48,876 bases of DNA from a virus: IMG/VR virus record IMGVR_UViG_3300003323_000259, positions 1 through 48,876 of that record, one strand, 5' to 3'. The position numbers and the translations under genes are program-made. Positions 1 to 7,267 of this stretch are shown piece by piece. Positions within the stretch are counted from its first letter, which is position 1. Each line of letters opens with the position of its first letter. Below the pieces are notes generated by a model that saw only the letters and a list, made by a program, of their open reading frames with translations, ran no database searches and was not told the origin of the DNA.

Positions 1-22
1 GTCTCTATTCAAAAGGAAACAC

Positions 23-199
23 ATGAAGGACTTCTCCTACCTCGATGCCGAAATTGACCCACCAGACTGGGTTAGTTGTACTACTTGTAGCATTGTAGTA
101 GTTACATGGGTAGGATTCTGGATTTGGCTTACTAAGTCCACTGCCAATAATCGTTCGAGCTATACTGGTTATAGCCCACGCGGTGCTCGTCGTTTTTAA
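23..199 (+). CDS. small single-pass membrane protein
   Basis: This 58-residue frame starts at ATG 23, preceded by AAGGA at 13-17. One hydrophobic segment spans about residues 19-37, rich in Val, Ile and Trp. The N-terminus is acidic, and the short C-terminal tail is basic and ends in RGARRF. No family was recognised. It lies directly upstream of another membrane protein (222-812) and is probably co-transcribed with it. The frame, the Shine-Dalgarno site and the membrane segment are seen; a role at the host inner membrane is inference. Confidence 0.6.
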   Translation: MKDFSYLDAEIDPPDWVSCTTCSIVVVTWVGFWIWLTKSTANNRSSYTGYSPRGARRF

Positions 200-221
200 C
201 TCAACTAGAAAGGGAATGCCA

Positions 222-812
222 ATGAAGAAACAACACGGTGCAATTTCGAGCAATCTTATCGCCGCCCTCGCAGGTAGCGTACTGCTGGTTTTCCTCGTAC
301 TGCTGGTGTGGGTCCAATACACCGGGGCCTACCGCTACGGTAACAAAATGGAACAGCAACTAATTGCCATCCGCGAAAATAATCAGAACATCTACGCCCA
401 AGGTACTCAAAAAGTAATGGAAATTGCGCAGGTACCTGGCATGTACAAGGATGACTACACGCAGGTCATCAAGGCCAACATTGAGGGCCGCTACGGCAAG
501 GATGGTTCGAAGGCTTCCCTTCAGTTCCTGAAGGAGCATGACATCCAGGTGGATGTTGCGATGTATACCAAAATCCAGCAGACGGTAGAATCATTCCGTG
601 AGGAACTCAAGAACAACCAGACCCGCATGATCGACGTGAAGCGTTCCTATACGACCTCACTCGGCAATAACTACTTTATGGGTCACGGATGGTGGCTTAG
701 CCTCGCTGGTTATCCGAAGATTAACCTCTCTGACTTCAAGTCAATTATTACAGATTCGACCGAGGAAGTGTACAAGCGCGGTAAGGAGACCGTACCGCTG
801 AAGTTGCGCTGA
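222..812 (+). CDS. LemA-like membrane-anchored protein
   Basis: The protein has 196 residues from ATG 222; an in-frame codon at 183 gives a longer but less likely start. A short polar N-terminus is followed by one hydrophobic segment (about residues 12-32). A long helical, mostly soluble region then contains the words YGNKMEQQL and NNQTRMIDVKRSY, and a C-terminal stretch GYPKINLSDF. This layout (N-terminal anchor, helical bundle, NNQ-x(3)-D-x-KR-x-Y, GYPxI(N/D)L) resembles LemA-type proteins, which are known from bacteria and some large phages but lack a firm biochemical role. The similarity is judged by eye. The protein probably sits in the inner membrane with the bulk on one side. Confidence 0.55.
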   Translation: MKKQHGAISSNLIAALAGSVLLVFLVLLVWVQYTGAYRYGNKMEQQLIAIRENNQNIYAQGTQKVMEIAQVPGMYKDDYTQVIKANIEGRYGKDGSKASLQFLKEHDIQVDVAMYTKIQQTVESFREELKNNQTRMIDVKRSYTTSLGNNYFMGHGWWLSLAGYPKINLSDFKSIITDSTEEVYKRGKETVPLKLR

Positions 813-829
813 ATCTGTTAGCGCAACTT
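801..829 (+). other. RNA hairpin across a stop codon
   Basis: Ten bases at 801-810 (AAGTTGCGCT) pair perfectly with 820-829, enclosing a 9-base loop. The stem includes the last codons and the stop of the LemA-like gene. No clear T-run follows, so it may be a weak terminator or an mRNA 3-prime stabiliser. Confidence 0.4.
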
Positions 830-896
830 CGCTCGTAAGCTCGTAAAAAGATTTTTCATGAATTCCTTAGATTCGACAGGTTACTAGGAGCTAATA

Positions 897-1256
897 ATGA
901 ATTATGAACGTGCAGTGATGTTGGCCGCCGCCTTGGAAAGTGGTGAATACAAAAAGGGTAAAGGCCAATTACGGGATGAGAAGAATTGCTTTTGTGTTTT
1001 GGGAGTTGCTTGCAATATCTACGCCCAGCATCATCCTGAAATCGCAGCCGCAGAGAAAAATCCAATGAGCTTCCTGGGAGAAGAATTCGGTCTTCCGAAA
1101 AAGGTTCAGGAGTGGTTCGGCTTTAAAACAGACTCAGGCCATATGGAATCCGACGGAAGGTTCCTCGGTAGTTCATTGATCTTCATGAATGATACCTCCG
1201 GGTACTCGTTTAAAAAGATCGCTGCCCACATTCGCAAGAATTGGGAACTCCTCTAA
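897..1256 (+). CDS. hypothetical protein with C-x-LG-V-A-C motif
   Basis: The 119-residue protein starts at ATG 897 with TAGGAG a few bases upstream. It begins with a helix (YERAVMLAAALESGEY), then KGKGQLRDEKNCFCVLGVACNIYA, a later LPKKVQEWFG, and a C-terminal helix ending in WELL. Small phage proteins with an ALxSGxYxQGxGxLR-(C)CLGVLC pattern are widespread but uncharacterised, and this looks like a member. Cys residues near 43, 45 and 51 could bind metal, which is speculation. It is the first gene of a run of small genes leading to the helix-turn-helix regulator. Confidence 0.65.
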   Translation: MNYERAVMLAAALESGEYKKGKGQLRDEKNCFCVLGVACNIYAQHHPEIAAAEKNPMSFLGEEFGLPKKVQEWFGFKTDSGHMESDGRFLGSSLIFMNDTSGYSFKKIAAHIRKNWELL

Positions 1257-1265
1257 GGACCGATC

Positions 1266-1454
1266 ATGAACAACGTACTTGAAACCGACGAAGTGGATGT
1301 GCAGCTGCGTTTCCCATGGGAGGTGACCTGTGGTATCGCAGTGAAGGCATTCCTGCTAGGCATAACCTTCAGCGAAGCCATTCGCTGGGCTTTGGAACGA
1401 CACCTTATTAACGAAAGGCCTAAAGATGAACCCCGAAAACATAAGCGCAAATGA
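1266..1454 (+). CDS. small hypothetical protein upstream of regulator
   Basis: The 62-residue protein starts at ATG 1266, nine bases after the previous stop, with AAGGA at 1255-1259. It has an acidic N-terminus, a middle amphipathic/hydrophobic helix (about residues 22-44) and a very basic C-terminus (KDEPRKHKRK). Its last 29 bases overlap the next gene in another frame. No family was recognised. The overlap suggests translational coupling to the DNA-binding protein that follows. Confidence 0.5.
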   Translation: MNNVLETDEVDVQLRFPWEVTCGIAVKAFLLGITFSEAIRWALERHLINERPKDEPRKHKRK

Positions 1455-1887
1455 ACGTCAGGCTTTTAGTGCCCGCCTGACGGAAGTAATGGTAAGGGCA
1501 GGCGTACCTAAAAGTCCAACAAGGCTGAGTCGCCTTTACAACAATAACACCGCAGGTGACGAAATCACGGTGCACGCTGCTCGTAAATGGATGATTGGTC
1601 AGGCCATTCCTACTCAGGCTAAGATTCAAGAGCTGGCCGTACTGTTCAACTGTGAGGCGCAGTGGCTTCGCTTTGGCGAAGGGCCTGCACAAACAGAGAA
1701 TCAAGAATATACTGCTTTGGAGCGTAGCCACTTGAAGGCATTGCGCAAGCTCTCGTTAGCCGAAACTAAAGTCGTTCACGATCTGGTAGCATCTCTGTTG
1801 GCCTTAAAGGAGACCAGTCAGCGGAATCAATTCGTACCTCCTAAGGGTTCCCATCCTTATTATTGTCGTTGTGGTAGTTGCGTTTGA
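1426..1887 (+). CDS. helix-turn-helix DNA-binding regulator
   Basis: The protein has 153 residues. Residues about 10-85 read like a phage-repressor (Cro/CI, XRE-like) DNA-binding domain: FSARLTEVMVRAG, then TVHAARKWMIGQAIPTQAKI as the turn and recognition helix, then an ELAxLFNCEAQWLRFGEG ending typical of that family. A helical segment follows (LERSHLKALRKLSLAETKVV), and a short tail YYCRCGSC carries three Cys. No peptidase domain of the LexA/CI type is present, so SOS-style self-cleavage is unlikely. It probably controls an early promoter; the target cannot be named. The gene starts inside the preceding one. Confidence 0.65.
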   Translation: MNPENISANERQAFSARLTEVMVRAGVPKSPTRLSRLYNNNTAGDEITVHAARKWMIGQAIPTQAKIQELAVLFNCEAQWLRFGEGPAQTENQEYTALERSHLKALRKLSLAETKVVHDLVASLLALKETSQRNQFVPPKGSHPYYCRCGSCV

Positions 1888-1938
1888 TAGAAACCCTACA
1901 ACATACCTGGAGTAAATTGAAAACAAAAGGCTAATCTC

Positions 1939-2262
1939 ATGTACATGATTACTCGATACAAGTCTGACGATGGCAGCGAACATTTGACTGCATACGATGC
2001 CATCAAGCAAGATGCGGCCCTTAAGGGTCTTCATCACCAATGCCCTAAATGCAAGGGCGAGGCAACAATAAACGGAAAACCAAAGATTCAACAGGTAGAA
2101 GATCGTGAAGCTACCGCGGCCATGGGCTTCTTTGCTTCTACGCAGTTCAAAGATGAAATCGTAGGCTACGAAAAGATTCCTTGCGACGTATGTAAAGGCC
2201 TAGGTTGGACTGCGGAGCCAAAACGTCCAATCGTAAAGACGACCGTGGTTGGCTACGAATAA
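1939..2262 (+). CDS. DnaJ-type zinc-finger small protein
   Basis: The 107-residue protein has two CxxCxG elements: CPKCKG at about residues 35-40 and CDVCKG at about 80-85. They are separated by a helical linker, as in one DnaJ-style zinc-binding unit. Basic residues are common near the C-terminus. Start choice is open between ATG 1939 and ATG 1945; no strong Shine-Dalgarno is visible. The zinc binding is inferred from Cys spacing. Partner and function are unknown. Confidence 0.6.
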   Translation: MYMITRYKSDDGSEHLTAYDAIKQDAALKGLHHQCPKCKGEATINGKPKIQQVEDREATAAMGFFASTQFKDEIVGYEKIPCDVCKGLGWTAEPKRPIVKTTVVGYE

Positions 2263-2272
2263 GGAGATCGCA

Positions 2273-2707
2273 ATGCTTCCCCTCTCATTCGAAACTCAAG
2301 TGCGCGAGTTCATTCGAGCCGGCCATGAAGTTGTCGGCCGTTCCGCGTGGATCGAGCATGAAGATATCAAGGTGTACCTACGCAGCATCAACCAGTTCTA
2401 CAAAACACCAGACCTCGATGGCTACTATCCAACTGTGGTGATAGCAAACGTTGCTGTTTATCCTATTCGGCGACACCAAGGTCTTTACAATGCACTACTT
2501 AATGTGGTAATGGAGGAAGCTATTAAACGTAATAGCGTGTGCTATATAGAGAACGTGCAGGAACGAGATCACGAACCAATCTATCTGCGCAGAGGATTTA
2601 ACTACATCCCGTTACCGCCATCCATAATTTGCCGCACAAATGTGCCGTGTAGTTTTTATAAGGTTCCGCTCTGTCCCAATGATTCGCCTAAAATCGAGAA
2701 ACCATGA
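2273..2707 (+). CDS. GNAT-family acetyltransferase
   Basis: The protein has 144 residues from ATG 2273, chosen because AAGGAG lies six bases upstream; an in-frame ATG at 2249 lacks this. The central part, VVIANVAVYPIRRHQGLYNALLNVV, fits strand 4 plus the acetyl-CoA pyrophosphate loop of GNAT enzymes (usually R/Q-x-x-G-x-G/A, here R-R-H-Q-G-L-Y). YLRRGFNYI fits the usual xxYxxxGF end. GNAT proteins transfer an acyl group from CoA to an amine; the substrate cannot be deduced. The gene overlaps the next by ATGA. AT-richer than the NAD genes downstream. Confidence 0.6.
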   Translation: MLPLSFETQVREFIRAGHEVVGRSAWIEHEDIKVYLRSINQFYKTPDLDGYYPTVVIANVAVYPIRRHQGLYNALLNVVMEEAIKRNSVCYIENVQERDHEPIYLRRGFNYIPLPPSIICRTNVPCSFYKVPLCPNDSPKIEKP

Positions 2708-2916
2708 TCAGTCGCAATAAACGAGAAGGCAAATTCATTGGACGTGTGAAGTATCGCCAATGGATTAATGGAGCGTGGACTCCTTGGGAGTTCAAACGTC
2801 GTCAAGGCCAGACAGTTTTGAAAAACCATCTACCACTTTCGGATTTTAAGAAAGCATACCGCAATTTCAATCGCATTTACGGGACGAAGTTACCACTGAA
2901 ACGTCCTAGTAAATAA
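2704..2916 (+). CDS. small basic hypothetical protein
   Basis: This 70-residue protein is strongly basic (many Lys and Arg, few acids) and starts at ATG 2704 in an ATGA overlap with the acetyltransferase gene. Words such as GRVKYRQWINGAWTPWEF suggest a short beta fold followed by a helix. It may bind nucleic acid because of its charge. No family was recognised. Confidence 0.55.
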   Translation: MISRNKREGKFIGRVKYRQWINGAWTPWEFKRRQGQTVLKNHLPLSDFKKAYRNFNRIYGTKLPLKRPSK

Positions 2917-2973
2917 ACATTGTAGAAACCAGAGTGGTCCTACATAACCCGGCCAGACGAAAGGAGCTTTCAA

Positions 2974-4101
2974 ATGGCAAACACACGCCGTAGACAAATC
3001 GCAGTCTACATCGGGCGCTTCCAGCCCTTCCACCGAGGACACGAATACGTCCTCAATCACTGCCTTGAACACTACGACCATACAGTGGTCTTGATTGGCA
3101 GTGCATTCAAAGCACGCGACATCGAAAATCCATTCACCTACAATCAACGCCGTCAAGTAATTATGAGATGGTTGGATGAGGAATGGGCGGCAAATCCAGA
3201 AATCTCCATCCATCCTCTTCAAGACCATCCATATAATGATGCCGAATGGATTAAGTCGGTGCAAGGAATTGTTTCCTTCACAGTCTCCGGTATCGAAAAT
3301 GCCGAGATCACGCTTGTCGGCTGTGATCGCGATTCCACTACATGGTATCTCAAGGCATTCCCCCAGTGGGAGCGAGACTTCATCGAACCTTATCGGAACA
3401 TTCCTGGACTATCTGCCACGCAGGTGCGAAAGCATTATTTCGGCCGTCAGGACGGGCATAAGTATCAACCGATCCATAAATGGGCTGGCGTTCTGGAAGT
3501 AACTGCTGACTTCCTTACCGAGTTCGAGAAGACGGATACTTTTAAGTCCCTGTGCTGGCAATATCAGTTCCTACAGGACTACCATGAAAAATGGGGAACC
3601 GGTCCATTCGTAACTGCCGATATCTGTGTCGTACAATCAGGTCATATCCTGGTAGTCGAACGTGGTCCAGAGGAATACGGTGCCGGCCTGATCGCTCTAC
3701 CTGGCGGATTTGTAAAACCGCATCAGCGTATTAAGGACGCTGCAGTGGATGAGTGCATTGAGGAAACCGGTATTCGTCTTACCGAAGGTAAGCGCAGCGA
3801 GGAGATCACCCGCCATATGCTGTTAGGTTCGATCCGCGACTATGAACAGTTCGATCATCCGAAGCGCTCGTTGAGGGGCCGTATCTTCACCACGTGTTAT
3901 CTGGTGCGCCTTGACGACACAAAACCGCTACCTAAGGTCAGCGGACAACTCGTGCCCTTAGGCGAAGAAGGAGGTGGAGTTCGCGTTGAAACTGCTAATG
4001 CCAAGTGGATGCCCTTCGCCGAGGCTTTAGATAATCCAAGCATTTGGTTCGAAGATCATCACTCGATGGCCGAAACGATGATTTCGTTGATAAGGGACTG
4101 A
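2974..4101 (+). CDS. nadM: bifunctional NMN adenylyltransferase / Nudix hydrolase
   Basis: The 375-residue protein has two domains. Residues 8-165 are a nucleotidyltransferase of the NadM type, with GRFQPFHRGH at 14-23 (HxGH-like ATP site) and LSATQVR at 146-152 (second signature). This domain joins NMN and ATP to give NAD. Residues about 205-375 are a Nudix domain; in related fusions it hydrolyses ADP-ribose or similar. The Nudix box at 244-267 keeps the ExxEE core (ECIEETG), but the usual early Glu is Gln and the Arg before Glu is Asp. The start follows AAAGGAGC at 2960-2967. It heads a three-gene NAD cassette with the DUF1937 gene and nadV. Confidence 0.88.
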   Translation: MANTRRRQIAVYIGRFQPFHRGHEYVLNHCLEHYDHTVVLIGSAFKARDIENPFTYNQRRQVIMRWLDEEWAANPEISIHPLQDHPYNDAEWIKSVQGIVSFTVSGIENAEITLVGCDRDSTTWYLKAFPQWERDFIEPYRNIPGLSATQVRKHYFGRQDGHKYQPIHKWAGVLEVTADFLTEFEKTDTFKSLCWQYQFLQDYHEKWGTGPFVTADICVVQSGHILVVERGPEEYGAGLIALPGGFVKPHQRIKDAAVDECIEETGIRLTEGKRSEEITRHMLLGSIRDYEQFDHPKRSLRGRIFTTCYLVRLDDTKPLPKVSGQLVPLGEEGGGVRVETANAKWMPFAEALDNPSIWFEDHHSMAETMISLIRD

Positions 4102-4103
4102 TC

Positions 4104-4547
4104 ATGCATCCAAGCTGGGAACGATACTGTAAGTGGTTGGCTGAGGAATATCCTGCAATTGCCGCAACCAAGCCACAAGATGAGCTGATCTATCTGGCAG
4201 CTCCCTACTCCAAAGTGGACGATAAAGAGTTGCTGATGCAACAGATCATGGCTTTCTCGGGGACCTACATGCTGCACTGTCCCGGACACCACATCGTCAG
4301 TCCACTGTTCAATCACTTCTCATTGGACAAAGTGCCCGGGCTCGGTAGCGACTATGCCTTTTGGGGAGCATACTCTGTCAATCTGCTGAGACGGTGTGAC
4401 CACCTGATGGTCATCTGTTTGCCGGGTTGGCAAAACTCCACTGGAGTGGAAGACGAAGTTCGCCGGGCAACAGAAGCCGGTATCCCAATCGAATACGTAA
4501 GTGCCAACTTGTTCCAAGTAATGGCCAACCTCTCAATCAAAAACTAA
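4104..4547 (+). CDS. DUF1937 nucleoside deoxyribosyltransferase-like protein
   Basis: The 147-residue protein starts at ATG 4104, two bases after the adenylyltransferase stop; a longer in-frame version from 4044 would overlap that gene and is less likely. It shows the DUF1937 pattern: IYLAAPYS near residue 29, HHIVSPLFNH near 71, a FWGAYSVNLLRRCD helix, and LPGWQNSTGVEDEV near 110. The family is placed with nucleoside 2-deoxyribosyltransferases (Rossmann-like fold cleaving N-glycosidic bonds), but most members are untested. The Glu in GVEDE may be catalytic by analogy. Its place between two NAD biosynthesis genes suggests it acts on a nicotinamide or ADP-ribose related compound (inference). 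Confidence 0.72.
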   Translation: MHPSWERYCKWLAEEYPAIAATKPQDELIYLAAPYSKVDDKELLMQQIMAFSGTYMLHCPGHHIVSPLFNHFSLDKVPGLGSDYAFWGAYSVNLLRRCDHLMVICLPGWQNSTGVEDEVRRATEAGIPIEYVSANLFQVMANLSIKN

Positions 4548-4557
4548 GGAGCTTACC

Positions 4558-6123
4558 ATGCAAACCCAACTGAACCTAATCGCTCAACTGTTCGCCCCTA
4601 ACGGTTTTGATGTCCAGTACATCCCGAAACCACCCCTGAAGATCGCGCTGATCCTGCGCATGGACAGTTACAAGTTCGGCCACCCGTTTGCCTACCGCAA
4701 AGGTATCGAGGCCATGACGTGCTATGGCACGGCGCGCGTGTCTGCCGATATCGATATCGTGTACACTGGCAAGCAGCAGCTGCTGCAATCCACGTTTCAG
4801 GACCCGATCACTGCCACAGATGTGGACGCAGCACGTGAGTTTGCGAAGAAACACTTCGGTGTCGAACTGTTCAGCTACGATGACTGGATGGAGGTCGTCA
4901 ACAAACACGGCGGCTATCCTCCACTGGTCATTCGCTCCATCGACGAAGGCTCGGTGGTGCCAGGTGGCACAGCGCTGTACAACGTAACCTCGTTCGATCC
5001 GAAGCTGAACTGGATGGCCGCAGGATTCGAGACCGTCGTGTTGCGCGGCAACTGGTATCCGACTACCATCGCTACCGACGACTTCGATATCCGCGAGTCG
5101 ATCATCGAGTACTACAAGCTGACTAACGCCGACATGAACATGCTGCCGTTTGCGCTGCACGATTTCGGCGGTCGTGGCGTAACGTGCTCGGAGCAAGCAC
5201 AGATCGGCGGTGCCGCTCACCTGCTGAACTTCATGGGCTCCGACACCATCGAGGGCATCGTCGCTGCCAACCACTACTATGACGAGGACATGGCGGCATT
5301 CTCTGTCTTCGCTACCGAGCACAGCGTCGAATGCTCGTTCGGTCTGGACGAGGCTGGTGAATATGAGTACGTTGTTCAGCAAATCAAGACCGCCCACAAG
5401 ATGGGACTGCCTATCGCTTCCATCGTCATCGACGGCAAGGACGCGATGCGTTGCGCCAAAGTCTTCTGCCGACCGGAGATCGTTGAACTGGTGAAGAGTG
5501 GTCCGACCAAGATCGTGTTGCGCCCGGACAGTGGTGACATGATGGTCATTGTTCCGGCCATTCTGGAATTGCTGGCTGAAGCCTACGGCGTAACCTATAC
5601 AAGCTGTGGCAAATATCGCATGTTGAATAACGTAGGTGTGATCCAAGGCGACGGCGTTGATCACCAAGCTGTTCGCATGCTGCTGGGCAAGCTAATGGTA
5701 TTGTGCTGGGCCGCATCGGTCATGGTCTTCGGTTCGGGCGGTGCTCTGCTGCAAAAGGTCAACCGCGACAAGTACAAGTTCGGGCAGAAGGCCAGCGCTA
5801 TTCTGGTACGCGTACCTAAGTGCAACTGCGAACGTGGTTGCATGAGCGACGAGATGTGCCCGTACGATCATGCGCCGACAGACCTGAAGTGGATTGGCAT
5901 CGCAAAAGATCCAGTGACCGATCAGGGTAAAAAGTCGTTGGAGGGCGTCATCACTGCGATTCGCAACACGGAGACCGGTGAGTATCGCAATCACGACCTG
6001 CTGCAACCGATTCCCGAAGGCTGGGTCGACGCAATGAAGTTGCGCTGGGATACCGGCGTGTTCTACAACAAGGTTCGTTTGGCCGAAATGCGTGCTCGCG
6101 TTAACGCCGCATTGGGCTTGTAA
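4558..6123 (+). CDS. nadV: nicotinamide phosphoribosyltransferase
   Basis: The 521-residue enzyme joins nicotinamide and PRPP to NMN, the first step of the two-step salvage to NAD. Family signatures are clear: LHDFGGRGV at 200-208 (Asp202), ATEHS with His255 (the phosphorylated His in human NAMPT is 247), LRPDSGD at 321-327 (Arg322, Asp324), VIQGDGVD at 361-368, and GGALLQKVNRDKYKFGQK at 394-411. Length is near the family norm. An odd insert at residues 418-440 has four Cys (422, 424, 428, 434) and may bind metal. AAGGAG is at 4546-4551. Codon use is GC-richer and more CTG-heavy than in neighbours, which suggests strong expression or separate origin. Confidence 0.92.
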   Translation: MQTQLNLIAQLFAPNGFDVQYIPKPPLKIALILRMDSYKFGHPFAYRKGIEAMTCYGTARVSADIDIVYTGKQQLLQSTFQDPITATDVDAAREFAKKHFGVELFSYDDWMEVVNKHGGYPPLVIRSIDEGSVVPGGTALYNVTSFDPKLNWMAAGFETVVLRGNWYPTTIATDDFDIRESIIEYYKLTNADMNMLPFALHDFGGRGVTCSEQAQIGGAAHLLNFMGSDTIEGIVAANHYYDEDMAAFSVFATEHSVECSFGLDEAGEYEYVVQQIKTAHKMGLPIASIVIDGKDAMRCAKVFCRPEIVELVKSGPTKIVLRPDSGDMMVIVPAILELLAEAYGVTYTSCGKYRMLNNVGVIQGDGVDHQAVRMLLGKLMVLCWAASVMVFGSGGALLQKVNRDKYKFGQKASAILVRVPKCNCERGCMSDEMCPYDHAPTDLKWIGIAKDPVTDQGKKSLEGVITAIRNTETGEYRNHDLLQPIPEGWVDAMKLRWDTGVFYNKVRLAEMRARVNAALGL

Positions 6124-6130
6124 CCCATAA

Positions 6131-6199
6131 GTCTATCACACTGGCGAGTTCTACAGCGAAACTACATTGGCTGAAGTGCGTGAACGCGCTGCCAAGTAA
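6131..6199 (+). pseudogene. remnant of a second nadV 3-prime end
   Basis: Just after the nadV stop, an open stretch without a start encodes TGEFYSETTLAEVRERAAK and a stop at 6197-6199. It aligns with the true nadV C-terminus, TGVFYNKVRLAEMRARV. The DNA is diverged, so this is not a fresh duplication. It is probably the tail of an older or different nadV copy left by recombination. Confidence 0.6.
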
Positions 6200-6208
6200 T
6201 TGAAGTCC

Positions 6209-6243
6209 GGCCTACGTCTGTCAAAAGGCGTAGGCCTTTTCTA
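6209..6243 (+). terminator. rho-independent terminator after NAD cassette
   Basis: GGCCTACG (6209-6216) pairs with CGTAGGCC (6229-6236) and is followed directly by TTTT. It closes the nadM-DUF1937-nadV transcription unit. Confidence 0.75.
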
Positions 6244-6259
6244 TTTATCGGAGATAATT

Positions 6260-6802
6260 ATGACCGAGGAAGAAGTTCTCGCCATAAAACGTAAGTACGA
6301 GATTTGCAACTCCTATATTCGTCTTACAGATTCACAATTAGCATACGCTTTGCGTGAAACGATTCGTGAAGGGAAACCAGGTTGGTCTTATTATAAAGGG
6401 CATTGTACATATCCAGGGTACATTCTACTCAAGACAGAACCATCTAATGTTTCGTTGGAAGAATTTCTTCTGGCGAAGAACGAAGACGGATCATGGAGTA
6501 GACACAACCTGTTCAGTACATTTTTAGATTGCATCGATGTTCTACTGGTTGAGGACTCCGGTGAAACCGTCGTGTTAATCAAGATATGGGATGGAGACAG
6601 CTATGATGGACATCGTACACATATCCGTTGTGAGTTCTATCTCAAAGGTCCTTGGTGGACCGTCAAAAGCTTCCAGGAATGTGTTGAGCGCGAATGGCTT
6701 AAATACACACAGTCTCTGGTAGAGCAGGAAGAGCTTGCACGTTTGGAGTTGCGTCGCAAAGAAATTTCAGACTTGGTACTGGCAGGACAATACTGTAAAT
6801 AA
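6260..6802 (+). CDS. hypothetical protein
   Basis: The 180-residue protein starts at ATG 6260 after CGGAGAT; the longer frame from 6200 would run through the terminator and is rejected. It has a helical N-terminus (EEEVLAIKRKYEICNSYIRL), a mixed beta core (VLLVEDSGETVVLIKIWDGDSYDG) and a charged C-terminal helix rich in Glu, Leu and Arg. No family was recognised. First gene after the NAD-cassette terminator, so it probably has its own promoter in 6244-6259 or relies on read-through. Confidence 0.6.
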   Translation: MTEEEVLAIKRKYEICNSYIRLTDSQLAYALRETIREGKPGWSYYKGHCTYPGYILLKTEPSNVSLEEFLLAKNEDGSWSRHNLFSTFLDCIDVLLVEDSGETVVLIKIWDGDSYDGHRTHIRCEFYLKGPWWTVKSFQECVEREWLKYTQSLVEQEELARLELRRKEISDLVLAGQYCK

Positions 6803-6831
6803 GAAGTGTCTATTTTCTGTTGAGGTGCACT

Positions 6832-6951
6832 ATGCTGATAGTCCTTGGGTTTCTAGTTCTTGCATTTGTCGTTATTGGGGTGATGCACCGAAAATACGTG
6901 ACGAATTCTTTCAAATCAAAAACAAAACAACGCGCAGAATGCGGAGGGTAA
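6832..6951 (+). CDS. 39-residue single-pass membrane peptide
   Basis: ATG 6832 follows a GAGG site. Residues 1-18 are hydrophobic (LIVLGFLVLAFVVIGV) and are followed by a basic tail (HRKYVTNSFKSKTKQR). The next gene starts one base after its stop, with GGAGGG inside its last codons, so translation looks coupled. An N-in membrane peptide is the likely form; function unknown. Confidence 0.55.
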   Translation: MLIVLGFLVLAFVVIGVMHRKYVTNSFKSKTKQRAECGG

Positions 6952-6952
6952 A

Positions 6953-7267
6953 ATGACTGTCCGGGAACAAGCTTATAATGAAACGTACGCATGGTTGGAA
7001 AATAGCAACGGTGGCCCACCTCCTGTAGCTCCGGCAGACCTTCATCCGATTGCTGCCGAAGAATGGAAAGCTGGATGCGAAGCCGCACATAAAGCATTTG
7101 TCGCCGAGGAAGACGAATTTCTAAACGTTGTGGAAGACCTTGTGGTTTTCGTAGTCAAAAGTACCGTGCTCTTTTCAATCATGGGTGTGGTATACTGGAT
7201 TCATGAACCTTACTCCATGATCACCGGTGGCTTGATCACCTTATGGCTTCTGTGGAGGTGGCTTTGA
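6953..7267 (+). CDS. membrane protein with soluble N-terminus
   Basis: The 104-residue protein has a soluble, acidic N-terminal half containing LENSNGGPPPVAPADLHP and a helix EEWKAGCEAAHKAF. Two hydrophobic stretches follow (about residues 63-80 and 86-104, the second ending in LWLLWRWL). GGAGGG precedes ATG 6953. Its stop overlaps the next gene. No family was recognised. Confidence 0.55.
   Translation: MTVREQAYNETYAWLENSNGGPPPVAPADLHPIAAEEWKAGCEAAHKAFVAEEDEFLNVVEDLVVFVVKSTVLFSIMGVVYWIHEPYSMITGGLITLWLLWRWL

Noticed and set aside
5279-5494. Ser/Arg-rich + strand frames inside nadV
   Set aside because: Out-of-frame shadows of a clear enzyme gene; composition is that of shifted codons.
4576-5667. 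363-residue open frame on the minus strand
   Set aside because: It lies fully opposite nadV, has no ribosome site or family motif, and reflects the GC-rich biased codons of nadV.
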